Positions 16,298 through 24,503 of a stretch of DNA of 28,074 bases are shown piece after piece (positions within the stretch are counted from its first letter, which is position 1; every line of letters begins with the position of its first letter). A program made the translations under genes and the position numbers. Under the pieces are notes generated by a model. The model was not told the DNA's origin, ran no database searches, and worked only from the letters and a program-made list of their open reading frames with translations. Origin of the DNA: a candidate division WWE3 bacterium (GTDB taxonomy: Bacteria; Patescibacteriota; WWE3; UBA101185; UBA10185); the NCBI GenBank assembly GCA_003564915.1, contig PXDX01000032.1:1-28074 (forward strand), read 5' to 3'.

Positions 16298-17521
16298 TTA
16301 GTAGTCTTTTTCGCGGATAACCTTTTGCTTGGCCAATCCTTCCTTGGCATAGGCATAAACCTTCTCTAGCTCTTCCGCCCTATTATCCCAAGAATACATA
16401 AAATGTACTTTACCTCTATCCACTTGGATATCGGATTCCAATACTTCAACTATTCTCTGGGCAATATACTCGGGAGAAGTGTCATCCAGATACATTAAAC
16501 CGGAGATTTCCTGAGACAAACGGAAACCTGATGCCAGAACCGGCACCCCACATGAAAGACTTTCCATAACAACTTTAGGAGTACCCTCAAACTCAGACGG
16601 AAGGACAAATATATCTGCCGCCTGTAAAGCTATCGGAGCTTGAGGATAGGGAGTATACCCTCCCCTGATAACACGTGTGTTCAACTGGTTGTTGCGAATC
16701 AGCTGATCTATATCGGAAAGATAATCTACGTTCCCCGGTCCGATCAATAAAAGTTTGTAAGTATCAGGTAAATATTTTAATGAAAGAACCAATTTATCTA
16801 TGTTTTTTCGGTCTACCATCATTCCAAAATTTATTATTACGGAATCTAGTCGATCCAGCCCCAAATCCCTACGTGTCTTTTCTTTCTCCTCACCTCCCAC
16901 TGGTCTAAATAAATATCCATTAACGCCTGACTCTATTACAAAGGACTTTGAAACATCTACGTTATAGTACTTTTCGGCTTCTTGTTTTAGATCTTCTCCC
17001 ACAAAAACCAGCGCATCCGCTACTTTAGCCGCCCACCTATCCGACATGGATGCCAGAGGCCAGGCCAAAAAACTGGATATCGGGTCTATGGATTTACCGC
17101 TTGACTTCAATTTTTCCTTTCTACCTTCAACAGTATTATGAAAATGAACTACCAAGGGAATCTTTAGCTCATCTGATCCTTTGAAAATACTCTTTAAAAA
17201 TAAGCGGTATAAGTAGATCCAAATCGCAAAGTGCCCGTGAGCATGGATTAGATCCGGACGATTGGACATTCTCCAACGTAAGTAGTAAAAAAACAAAGCA
17301 ACAGAAGAAGTGAGGGAAAGTGTACCCTTCAGAGGCTCCCGCAAGAAACCTTTTACCATTACTCCTTTGGGCTCCTGCATGACCCCGCTTCTGGGCCATC
17401 GTCCGGCGAAAACGATGATATCATGCCCCATATTGGCCTGAGAGACCGTAAGTTCATAGGGATGAGGTGAAAGGCCGGCCCACGGCTCGGGCCAATCATA
17501 TACTATTCTAAGTATTTTCAT
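16298..17521 (-). CDS. Family 4 glycosyltransferase (GT-B fold)
   Basis: Seen: 407 residues. The N-terminal Rossmann half has LIHAHGH (91-97) and VVHFHNT (124-130). The C-terminal half has MMVDRKN (234-240), with the donor-phosphate Arg/Lys pair, LLIGPGN (258-264) and the EX7E motif (E312 to E320 in SEFEGTPKVVMESL). Known: GT4 enzymes are retaining, cytosolic or membrane-associated and extend lipid-linked glycans from nucleotide-sugar donors. It overlaps the preceding GT4 gene by 4 bp (ATGA) and is the last gene of the 24459 to 16298 run. I see no hairpin terminator after its stop; the next promoter begins within about 45 nt. Sugar and linkage are unknown. Confidence 0.9.
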   Translation of the reverse strand: MKILRIVYDWPEPWAGLSPHPYELTVSQANMGHDIIVFAGRWPRSGVMQEPKGVMVKGFLREPLKGTLSLTSSVALFFYYLRWRMSNRPDLIHAHGHFAIWIYLYRLFLKSIFKGSDELKIPLVVHFHNTVEGRKEKLKSSGKSIDPISSFLAWPLASMSDRWAAKVADALVFVGEDLKQEAEKYYNVDVSKSFVIESGVNGYLFRPVGGEEKEKTRRDLGLDRLDSVIINFGMMVDRKNIDKLVLSLKYLPDTYKLLLIGPGNVDYLSDIDQLIRNNQLNTRVIRGGYTPYPQAPIALQAADIFVLPSEFEGTPKVVMESLSCGVPVLASGFRLSQEISGLMYLDDTSPEYIAQRIVEVLESDIQVDRGKVHFMYSWDNRAEELEKVYAYAKEGLAKQKVIREKDY

Positions 17522-18702
17522 TTTATTTCTAAAGCCTCCATGAAGACTTCTTCGTATCTATTTACCATACTTTTCACCGTTAGATTTTTTAAGCTGAACT
17601 CACGGGCATTTTTGGACATTTGGACCCTAAGATCTTGGGATGACAAAATTCTCAAGATGCTTGCTTTAAATTCATTCCTATCTCCAGCTTTTACTAGGAA
17701 TCCAGTCTCGGAATCCTTCACAACATCCGATACTCCTCCTATATCATAAGCTACTATGGGAAGACCCGCAAACATCGCCTCAACCAACACCATGGGCAAT
17801 CCTTCAAATCTCTTTGTCGGAAAAGCAAAAACCGCTATTTCTTGTGCCGCTAAAAATTTCATTACCTTTTTATGCGGAACTTTACCGTAAAATTTGAATT
17901 GCTCTGACAAGCCTTTTTCTTCAACTTGATCTTCAAGATTATCGCGCAAATCACCATCACCTAACAAATGAAATTTGGTATTTTTCATTTCAGGATCCTC
18001 TGCAATCTCCAAAAACTCATCTGAACCTTTAGATCTTATTATCTGTCCCACATAAATAACATCGGTAGAGTCCGTTCGATCCGGTATATCCTTGAGTTCT
18101 CCCGAATCAATCCCGTTTTTCACAACTACAACTTTCTTTTCCGAAACAAAGGTCTCCTTTATTAAGGCCGTTTTTACTGCCGAGGAAACAGCAATGACCT
18201 TATCCGAGGAATGTACAAAAGCCCTTTGCCGCCCGAAAAATACTCTTAGACCAAAAATAATGTCTTTGATCAGAGAATAAAGATCTTTAACACCGGAATA
18301 GCTATCAATTCTAGTACGTAGCTCCCCCATAATGGTTCCGTGAGCAATACTAACGCCCGAAAAGACAAAATCTTTTCTTTTTTCCAGAATGGACAACCCT
18401 GCCGAGCTTTGACTTAAGACAAGATCAAATGGAGATTCTTTGTTATACTTCTCAAAGGCTTTTAGAGATCTGTGAAACCAATTTTTTTTGTTGAGGCGAG
18501 TCAACCTGTAAACGGAAGGTACAAAGTGATATTTAACCCCATTCGAGTATTTGGTTTTGTACTTTAATTCCCTTTGAGGTGAAAAAACCAAAACATCATG
18601 ATTACGACGAGCCAGTTCTTCACATAACAAAAGATTCTGAGTTTCTAATCCTCCATAACCTTTATGATGAGTGGTGGCCTTAATAAAGACTGCTATCCGC
18701 AT
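17518..18702 (-). CDS. Family 4 glycosyltransferase (GT-B fold)
   Basis: Seen: 394 residues with a Gly-rich N-terminal loop (YGGLE, 16-20), SIAHGT near 118-123, KNGID (195-199), the donor-site motif YVGQIIRSKG (217-226), HLLGDGDLR (245-253) and EX7E (E300 to E308 in RFEGLPMVLVEAM). This is a complete GT4 enzyme. It starts 4 nt after the stop of the upstream GT4 gene. An extended -10-like TGT-TAGAAT (18717-18709) ends 6 nt before its ATG, so it may also have its own leaderless promoter inside the unit. The specific sugar is unknown. Confidence 0.9.
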   Translation of the reverse strand: MRIAVFIKATTHHKGYGGLETQNLLLCEELARRNHDVLVFSPQRELKYKTKYSNGVKYHFVPSVYRLTRLNKKNWFHRSLKAFEKYNKESPFDLVLSQSSAGLSILEKRKDFVFSGVSIAHGTIMGELRTRIDSYSGVKDLYSLIKDIIFGLRVFFGRQRAFVHSSDKVIAVSSAVKTALIKETFVSEKKVVVVKNGIDSGELKDIPDRTDSTDVIYVGQIIRSKGSDEFLEIAEDPEMKNTKFHLLGDGDLRDNLEDQVEEKGLSEQFKFYGKVPHKKVMKFLAAQEIAVFAFPTKRFEGLPMVLVEAMFAGLPIVAYDIGGVSDVVKDSETGFLVKAGDRNEFKASILRILSSQDLRVQMSKNAREFSLKNLTVKSMVNRYEEVFMEALEIK

Positions 18703-18706
18703 GGAA

Positions 18707-19954
18707 TTATTCTAACAAAAGTCCTTCTAATTCACTCGCGTTTTTCTGCAGATCAAACATTAATAAGGCTTTTTCCTTAGCAGCTTGAGCCATTTCTTGA
18801 GCTTTTTCGGGTTCTTGCAGAAAAGCTTTTATAGCTACTGCAAGGCTTTCTGAATCTCTTTGCGGAACGAGAGCCCCGGTCTGATCATCTATAATAAGAT
18901 CAGTCATACTTCCGGCATCTGTTGTAACAATAGGTTTACCAGCCAAAGCTGATTCTATTACAAATGTAGGGATACCGTCGGCATCTCCCGATTCCAGGTT
19001 TACATTCGACTGGACGACCAGATCGGCGGCATTAAGATACGCTAGAACCGAACTAAAAGGAACTCCCTTACCTTCTCCGTGGATAAAAACCCTGTCGCTC
19101 AGATCCAGCTCTTTAATCAAAGACATCAAATCATCATAAAGAGGGCCCGGACCGGCTATATGAAGCTCAAAATCCACACCTTCCTTTTTCAGTATGTCAG
19201 CTGCTTTAATGAGGTATTCTTGGCCCTTTTTTTCGACCAGTCTTGATCCACCGTTGAATATAAGAAATTTCGCGTTCTTATCTACTGCTTTCAAATTCTC
19301 GGAGGCACGCCTAAGGTCAACTCCATGATATTGCAAAAGAACATTGGAGTAATCAATATCTTCTATATGATCAAGAAAATATTTATACGCAAATTTATTG
19401 CATATGGATATGAATTCAGCGGATTTGGCCTTTTGTACGAAATATTCACCGTCAACCGTAACATCAAGAGCATGTGCCGAAATACTGTAAGGAATGTTCA
19501 GAAGGTCTGAACTTATCATGGCAACAGTTGACGGCCAGGACATGAAATGGGCGTGAATATGATCCGGAGCTTCCTTAGAAAAAAGATATGCATATCCTAT
19601 GGATTTACAATAAAAGAATGTTTTTCCCACAAAGCTCTTTTTTCCGCGATCGTTCATCCGTAAGAATTCAAGATACAAAGAAAAAATCTTTATCGGAGAA
19701 GTAAAAAAAATGTAAAACCAACCCAATATAAGCGACAGCAGATCAAGCCTTGCATAAGCGACGTGTTCTTTGACGTTCGGATACAATTCTCCTGATGCTT
19801 TTTTGATAGAAAAAACAACTATATCCAGGTTCCCGAGCTCAATCAGTTTGGATATCTCCCTTTGAATAAACGTTTCCGTCAGGCGTGGAAATTCGGGAAC
19901 GAATATCAGAACTTTTTTGCGGGAAGAGTTGTTTTGGCTACTCGTCTGAAACAT
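18707..19954 (-). CDS. Family 4 glycosyltransferase, WcaL-like
   Basis: Seen: 415 residues. The N-terminal PEFPRLTETFIQREI (20-34) is the opening typical of colanic-acid-type WcaL/AmsK enzymes. HIHAHF (132-137) and SISAHALD (157-164) follow. The C-terminal half has GGSRLVEKKG (235-244), IAGPGP (266-271) and the catalytic-region SGDADGIPTFVIES (322-335). Known: this branch adds hexoses to exopolysaccharide repeat units. The start overlaps the end of the UDP-glucose dehydrogenase gene by 17 bp, so the two are coupled. Its natural donor could be UDP-glucuronate or another nucleotide sugar; sequence alone does not say. Confidence 0.9.
   Translation of the reverse strand: MFQTSSQNNSSRKKVLIFVPEFPRLTETFIQREISKLIELGNLDIVVFSIKKASGELYPNVKEHVAYARLDLLSLILGWFYIFFTSPIKIFSLYLEFLRMNDRGKKSFVGKTFFYCKSIGYAYLFSKEAPDHIHAHFMSWPSTVAMISSDLLNIPYSISAHALDVTVDGEYFVQKAKSAEFISICNKFAYKYFLDHIEDIDYSNVLLQYHGVDLRRASENLKAVDKNAKFLIFNGGSRLVEKKGQEYLIKAADILKKEGVDFELHIAGPGPLYDDLMSLIKELDLSDRVFIHGEGKGVPFSSVLAYLNAADLVVQSNVNLESGDADGIPTFVIESALAGKPIVTTDAGSMTDLIIDDQTGALVPQRDSESLAVAIKAFLQEPEKAQEMAQAAKEKALLMFDLQKNASELEGLLLE
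18709..18717 (-). promoter_or_regulatory. Possible internal extended -10 box for the GT4 gene at 18702
   Basis: Minus strand TGT-TAGAAT with 6 nt to the ATG, the same geometry as the other leaderless promoters in the window. It overlaps the stop of the preceding gene, so it could be chance in A+T-rich sequence. Confidence 0.35.
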
Positions 19955-21308
19955 CCTCTAGAATTGCACTCACGCCGGTAAAATGTTTATAATCTCCTCC
20001 GTTGGTACGTTTTCCTATCGCATAGTATGTGAATCCGGCTTTTTGAACCTGCTCCTTATCTAGGAGATTACGTCCATCAAAAATAACCTTACCGTTGAGA
20101 GCTTTCTTGACCCGATCCAAATCTAACTGAGAGAACTGCTTCCATTCGGTCAGCAAACAAAGAGCGTCTGCGCCCTTCAGGGTTTCATAGATGTCTTCGG
20201 AATACTCAATCATTTCGTCACCTAACACCTTTTGAGCATTTTCCATCGCTTCCGGATCAAATACCTTAAGCCGAGCTCCATTGCCCCGCAAAGTTCTAAC
20301 CACCTCAATAGAAACCGATTCTCTGATATCGTCGGTGTTATTCTTGAAGGCCAAGCCTAAACAAGCCAACGTCTTCCCGGTTAGATTTTTCCCAAAATGA
20401 CCGGAAATCTTTTCCATAAAATAGTCTTTTTGCCGATCGTTGACTTCCATTACCGCTCGAAGCAGCTTAAAGTCATAGGCTTGATCGGTGGATGTCTTGT
20501 ACAAAGCTGCTACATCCTTAGGAAAACAACTTCCGCCATAACCTATACCCGCATTCAGGAAATACTTTCCAATCCTTTTATCAAGACCCATTCCATAGGA
20601 TACTTCCGAAACGTCAGCTCCTGCGCGTTCGCAGATCTGAGCCATCTCGTTGATAAAAGATATCTTAGTGGCTAAAAAAGAATTGGAGGCGTATTTGATC
20701 ATTTCGGAAGATCTAAGATCCGTTTCTACAATAGTGGTATTCAAATGTTCATAAAGACTCCTCACTATTTTGAGAGCCTTTTTTGAGTCTGACCCAATAA
20801 CAACGCGATCGGTTTCCCTCATGTCCTCAACAGAAGATCCTTCACGCAAAAATTCAGGGTTGGAAGCTACATCAAAGCGTTTCCCTTTAGATGCGTATTT
20901 ACGGATTATCTTTTTAACCCTCTCATTTGTTCCTACCGGTACAGTGCTTTTGGTCACTATTACTTTATACCCGTCCAAATTCTCCCCTATCTCCCTGGCT
21001 ACAGCCCAAACAGCGGAAAGATCGGCCGCGCCCGTAATTTCATTCTGCGGTGTTCCCACACATATAAAGATGATCTCAGCGTCCTTCATTCCGCGAGGCA
21101 AAGAAGTGGTAAAGGAAAGACGTCCTGCCTTCATGTTAGCCAGAACTACCTCAGATAGACCGGGTTCATAGATAGGCATCTCTCCCGACTCTATCATCTT
21201 TAGTTTTTTAGGATCTATATCCACCCCCACAACTTCATTTCCCCAATCCGCAAAGATAGCAGCTCCTACAAGACCAACGTACCCGGTTCCTATTACACAA
21301 ATCTTCAT
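19938..21308 (-). CDS. ugd: UDP-glucose 6-dehydrogenase
   Basis: Seen: 456 residues, full family length. The N-terminal NAD site is VIGTGYVG (5-12) with D30 after strand 2. VGTP is at 84-87, STVPVGT at 121-127, NPEFLREG at 150-157 and the catalytic cysteine C261 lies in GYGGSCFPKD. GLAFKNNTDDIRES completes the UDP-binding half. Known: it oxidises UDP-glucose twice with NAD to UDP-glucuronate, the precursor of uronic acids, xylose and related sugars. Start ATG 21308 overlaps the Alg5-like gene by 4 bp. It is the only sugar-nucleotide-forming enzyme in the window, so it tells that uronic acid or a product of it goes into the glycan made here. Confidence 0.97.
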   Translation of the reverse strand: MKICVIGTGYVGLVGAAIFADWGNEVVGVDIDPKKLKMIESGEMPIYEPGLSEVVLANMKAGRLSFTTSLPRGMKDAEIIFICVGTPQNEITGAADLSAVWAVAREIGENLDGYKVIVTKSTVPVGTNERVKKIIRKYASKGKRFDVASNPEFLREGSSVEDMRETDRVVIGSDSKKALKIVRSLYEHLNTTIVETDLRSSEMIKYASNSFLATKISFINEMAQICERAGADVSEVSYGMGLDKRIGKYFLNAGIGYGGSCFPKDVAALYKTSTDQAYDFKLLRAVMEVNDRQKDYFMEKISGHFGKNLTGKTLACLGLAFKNNTDDIRESVSIEVVRTLRGNGARLKVFDPEAMENAQKVLGDEMIEYSEDIYETLKGADALCLLTEWKQFSQLDLDRVKKALNGKVIFDGRNLLDKEQVQKAGFTYYAIGKRTNGGDYKHFTGVSAILEDVSDE

Positions 21309-22060
21309 AAACTATAAACCCCTTTCAAATCATTTAATCTGACTTTGATCACATCTTTAGCCATTTTTAGAGAATCCCGCAGTGGACTTAATCTATTGGT
21401 TTTCACATGAACCCATTTCACAGGAACTTCTTTGATCTTATAATCTAATTTGAGCGCTATATATAAGACCTCAACGTCAAATGCACCTAGATAAGCATCT
21501 TCCAACACCTTTGATTGATCTCCATAGATGGTTAGCCTCTCAAAGATATCTTTTGCAACGTCTTTTTTAAAAAGTTTGAAACCGCACTGCGAATCCTTTA
21601 TTCCGGGGAGAGCGATCAACTGCACCCAAATATTGAACACCCGCCCCATCAAGTATCGATAGAAAGGCTCATCTATCCTTTGAGCTCCGTGCCCTTCCCG
21701 AGAGGCGATAGCAACATCATAATCATTGTCCTTAACCCAAGTAACCAGCTTTTTTAATTCTTCCATAGGTGTGGAAAGATCGGCATCAGCTACATAAATA
21801 TAGTTTCCTTTGGACTCCATAACTCCTTTCCATACCGTGGGCCCTTTTCCCTTGTGAGGATTTTCGATCAGCCTAATTTTTGAATGCTCCTTTTGATAGG
21901 CCTTGACCTTATCTACCGTATCATCGGTACTGCCATCATCAACAACAACTACTTCATACGATTCATTGAATGAATTTAAAAAGTTAACAACCTGGGTCAA
22001 TGTAGATGTTATTTTTCCTGATTCGTTATAGCAAGGTATAACAATAGAATATTCAGCCAT
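21305..22060 (-). CDS. Family 2 glycosyltransferase, Alg5-like (polyprenyl-phosphate glucose synthase)
   Basis: Seen: 251 residues starting SIVIPCYNE (5-13), with VVDDGSTDDT (39-48), KGKGPTVWKG (70-79), DADLSTP (92-98) and DSQCGFKLF. DADLSTP and the KGxxVxxG stretch are the hallmarks of the dolichyl-phosphate beta-glucosyltransferase (ALG5) group. Known: eukaryotic ALG5 makes dolichyl-phosphate glucose from UDP-glucose. This copy lacks the N-terminal membrane anchor of the eukaryotic enzyme. It overlaps the DPM1-GtrA gene by 8 bp and ugd by 4 bp, so all three are likely co-translated. Inference: it loads a hexose, or the uronate made by Ugd, on undecaprenyl phosphate. Confidence 0.88.
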   Translation of the reverse strand: MAEYSIVIPCYNESGKITSTLTQVVNFLNSFNESYEVVVVDDGSTDDTVDKVKAYQKEHSKIRLIENPHKGKGPTVWKGVMESKGNYIYVADADLSTPMEELKKLVTWVKDNDYDVAIASREGHGAQRIDEPFYRYLMGRVFNIWVQLIALPGIKDSQCGFKLFKKDVAKDIFERLTIYGDQSKVLEDAYLGAFDVEVLYIALKLDYKIKEVPVKWVHVKTNRLSPLRDSLKMAKDVIKVRLNDLKGVYSL

Positions 22061-23186
22061 GATTATTTCCGTTCCAAATTATTTTACTATAAAAAACAAA
22101 GTTCCAAACCAATCCCAACCCTATACCTAAAATAAAGGCCATGTTGGCAACCAAAACCGTGTCTCTTACCAGATCTAGAGCAAAAGGAATAAGGATCACG
22201 CTTCTGAAAAATATCGGAACATAGGATATTAGATAATACAAAGGAGCCTTCTTAAATATTGTTTTTAGTTGAGTCATTTTCCTAGAATCAAAAGACCAAA
22301 AATTGTTGAGAATAAAGGTTACGTTTATGGCGATAAAACCGGAGAGATTGCTGGCTCGATTTTCCGATAGGTTGGTCTGCCATAAAAAGAAATTAAAAAT
22401 GGTCACATCGCTAAGAAAACCTATAAAACCTACCACAGCAAACCGAAGAAATGTTTTCAATTCCCTAAACCGCAAAAGAACCACCACTTTTAGAGAATCC
22501 AGAGCATTGCTTTTCTCCATTTTAGACTCCCCCGAATCGCGAATCCTAAAAGTTATCGGTACCTCTTTGAAGATTGCGCCGGATCTATGCATTTTATGCA
22601 AGAGATCTATTTTATAGGCAAATCCAGCCGAGAGAATGTTATCAAGATCTATTTTATCTACAAAACCCTTCACTCTGGAGGCTTTAAACCCGGTTGTGAA
22701 ATCACTGACATCAAATATCCCCAATACGAACTTTGAAAAGATGTTGCCTCCTACGCTTAAAGCTTTACGTGTTAGGGGCCACTCGCTGGAAATACTACCT
22801 CCTTTAATAAATCTTGAACCAATAACATAATCCGCGCCATTCTCAATTTCCTGAACAAATAGTGGAAGATCGCCCGGATCATGTTGGAAATCAGCATCCA
22901 TTTCAATGATTATATCGGCATCCATTTCCTCCATTGCGTGTTTAAACCCATATATGTATGCCGCACCCAAACCTCTTTTCTCCGGCTCTAAAAGAAGGTG
23001 TACATTTGGATATTCGGAAGAGAGTTCTTCCACAGCAGCTCCTGTCCCATCGGGAGAATTTCCGTCCACAACAAGAACAGCGTAATCATTAGAAAGGTCC
23101 TCTTCTGTAACTTTGATTATTTCAGGAACAATGTTTTTGATGTTCTCACGCTCATTATAAGTGGGGATAACAATTACAATTTTCAT
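22053..23186 (-). CDS. Polyprenyl-phosphate mannosyltransferase fused to a GtrA domain
   Basis: Seen: 377 residues in two parts. Residues 1-240 are a DPM1-type GT2 domain: VIPTYNERENI (6-16), DGNSPDGT (41-48), EMDADFQHDP (95-104), GSRFIKGG (123-130) and FRIRDSGESKM. From about 245 a GtrA domain with four helices follows (FLRFAVVGFIGFLSDV at its start). Known: DPM1 makes polyprenyl-phosphate mannose, and GtrA proteins are thought to help carry polyprenyl-phosphate sugars across the membrane. Fusions of the two occur in bacteria and archaea. The start at 23186 is 5 nt after the small membrane gene. Inference: it both makes and presents the donor for the GT-C enzymes of this locus. Confidence 0.92.
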   Translation of the reverse strand: MKIVIVIPTYNERENIKNIVPEIIKVTEEDLSNDYAVLVVDGNSPDGTGAAVEELSSEYPNVHLLLEPEKRGLGAAYIYGFKHAMEEMDADIIIEMDADFQHDPGDLPLFVQEIENGADYVIGSRFIKGGSISSEWPLTRKALSVGGNIFSKFVLGIFDVSDFTTGFKASRVKGFVDKIDLDNILSAGFAYKIDLLHKMHRSGAIFKEVPITFRIRDSGESKMEKSNALDSLKVVVLLRFRELKTFLRFAVVGFIGFLSDVTIFNFFLWQTNLSENRASNLSGFIAINVTFILNNFWSFDSRKMTQLKTIFKKAPLYYLISYVPIFFRSVILIPFALDLVRDTVLVANMAFILGIGLGLVWNFVFYSKIIWNGNNHG

Positions 23187-23191
23187 TTTAA

Positions 23192-23449
23192 TTATACCGT
23201 TACAAAAAGGACCATGAGAAGGAATGCTAGGGTACCAAAGACAACGTATTCAACAACTACAAGTCCGGTAACCCGATCCTCCAGTGCGTGGTGAAGAATA
23301 CCCCAGATTATATAGAATACAGTACCTACCCCTCCAATCAAAATCTGTAAGGTGGGATTATATCTGAAGAGTACAAACAAACCTCCCAGTACGATCAAAC
23401 CCAAGACCAGAAAAATATAATGTGTAAGATGTGAGTCGTGCTCTTTCAT
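23192..23449 (-). CDS. Small membrane protein, 85 residues, unknown
   Basis: Seen: ATG 23449 overlaps the stop of the CAP-domain gene by 4 bp (ATGA at 23446-23449), so it is coupled to it. The frame is open further upstream, but only inside the CAP gene. The product has an N-terminal charged stretch (MKEHDSHLTHY), then three hydrophobic helices near 11-30, 35-53 and 59-83, with a short HHALEDR loop between the second and third. I do not recognise the family. Inference: a membrane partner of the CAP-domain protein or of the DPM1-GtrA enzyme that follows 5 nt later. Confidence 0.78.
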   Translation of the reverse strand: MKEHDSHLTHYIFLVLGLIVLGGLFVLFRYNPTLQILIGGVGTVFYIIWGILHHALEDRVTGLVVVEYVVFGTLAFLLMVLFVTV

Positions 23450-24459
23450 AGTATTTTCCCCGGCGAAAATGCCAACCACATACCAACAAATATAAAAATC
23501 AAGAACAGTAAATGAGCGACCGCATGTCCGGATACTTTCCTGATGCCCTTGCGTCGGGAATACCACACATCAAACATTAATAAAATACTTAGAAAAGTAA
23601 CGAGTCCAAAGTTAATTAAGGTTGCCGCGCTTCTAACATCTAAGATCATTCCTCCGGAAAAAGCTTGGGAGGGCTCGGTAGGAGCGGCGGCGGGAGCGGG
23701 TTCTAAAGAATCTGCGGCGGGCGTTTCATCGTGTGGGGTTGTGGCAGGAGCTTCCTCTGCCGGAACTTCTGTGCGCCTTTCAGGTAAAGGTTCGCTATCA
23801 ACTGATCCGAGATATGTTGGGGTCCTGGATTTACCGAACGTTTGCACAACTAAAGTTGTCTCATATCCATTCAACACTCCGTTGACGACTGCAAATCCAA
23901 TGTCTTCGTAGTGGGGGCTGAGAAGATTTTCTTTATGCGATTCGGAGGCATACCAAGCATCAACTACCTCCTTGGAAGCCTGAAAGTTCTTTGCCAAATT
24001 TTCACCGGCATAGGAATAATCATAACCGACATTAATAATAAAATCCCAGGGCTGTACTCCATCAGGAGAAACATGTGCCCAATAATCCTTTTCAAACATA
24101 TCCAATGCTTTTAAGTGGGCTGCCGAAGATAAATTTTCATCTAAACGAAGAGGAGCAAGACCAACATCTTCTCTTCTCTTGTTTGTATATTCAAGAAGCT
24201 CTCGTACGTGAATATCGGAAGCATATCCTAATATTCCGGGGGCGTAGATAGGAACAAACCTGAATAAGATCAAAACAGTAAAAACGAACAGTGTGTATAG
24301 AGAAAGAGCTTTGTTCGATAGAAAACGGGCTTTGATCTTTTCCTTAGGATTCGGAATAAAAGAATATACGAATCCGTATTTTTGGATTGATTTGGGATTT
24401 CTTCTCCAGTCCAAGATTATGTCTTTATCATTGTTTTTAGAGGATAGATCTTTGGACAT
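23446..24459 (-). CDS. CAP-domain (SCP/YkwD-like) membrane-anchored surface protein
   Basis: Seen: from ATG 24459, 337 residues. A cytosolic N-terminus of about 50 residues is followed by a membrane helix (50-68), an external CAP domain (about 84-211) with AAHLKALDM (H116), YWAHVSPDG (H129), AGENLA (E153) and ASESHKENLLSPHYEDIGFA (H175), a Pro/Ala/Glu-rich linker (about 215-268), and two more helices (278-298, 312-331). All four CAP cavity residues are present. Known: bacterial CAP proteins such as YkwD are secreted or anchored, with poorly defined roles in the envelope. The frame opens earlier at GTG 24483, but a TATAAT box (24472-24467) lies after it. ATG 24462 is also possible. It heads the long glycan run. 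Confidence 0.88.
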   Translation of the reverse strand: MSKDLSSKNNDKDIILDWRRNPKSIQKYGFVYSFIPNPKEKIKARFLSNKALSLYTLFVFTVLILFRFVPIYAPGILGYASDIHVRELLEYTNKRREDVGLAPLRLDENLSSAAHLKALDMFEKDYWAHVSPDGVQPWDFIINVGYDYSYAGENLAKNFQASKEVVDAWYASESHKENLLSPHYEDIGFAVVNGVLNGYETTLVVQTFGKSRTPTYLGSVDSEPLPERRTEVPAEEAPATTPHDETPAADSLEPAPAAAPTEPSQAFSGGMILDVRSAATLINFGLVTFLSILLMFDVWYSRRKGIRKVSGHAVAHLLFLIFIFVGMWLAFSPGKIL

Positions 24460-24466
24460 CATATTG

Positions 24467-24472
24467 ATTATA
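24467..24472 (-). promoter_or_regulatory. -10 box heading the 24459 to 16298 gene run
   Basis: Consensus TATAAT on the minus strand. Two consecutive ATG codons follow after 4 nt (24462) and 7 nt (24459). Usual initiation spacing favours the second as a leaderless start. A weak TTTACC lies about 17 nt upstream. Confidence 0.55.
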
Positions 24473-24503
24473 AAGGGTTTCACGCATGGGGTAAAATATT
24501 CCC

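Noticed and set aside
20770..21171. 133-codon plus-strand open frame inside ugd
   Set aside because: It lies fully opposite the conserved NAD-binding half of ugd and shows no motif or start signal.
23191..23196. TATAAT just upstream of the DPM1-GtrA start
   Set aside because: Only 4 nt separate it from the ATG, so transcription would begin inside the gene, and it overlaps the TAA stop of the previous gene. Probably chance.
23450..23566. Upstream extension of the small membrane gene to 23566
   Set aside because: It would run inside the CAP-domain gene for 117 bp. The ATGA overlap at 23446-23449 gives a normal coupled start.
23543..23911. Plus-strand open frame opposite the CAP-gene linker
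   Set aside because: It is the mirror of the Pro/Ala-rich linker and GC-rich codons of the real gene, giving Gly/Ala-rich sequence without motifs.
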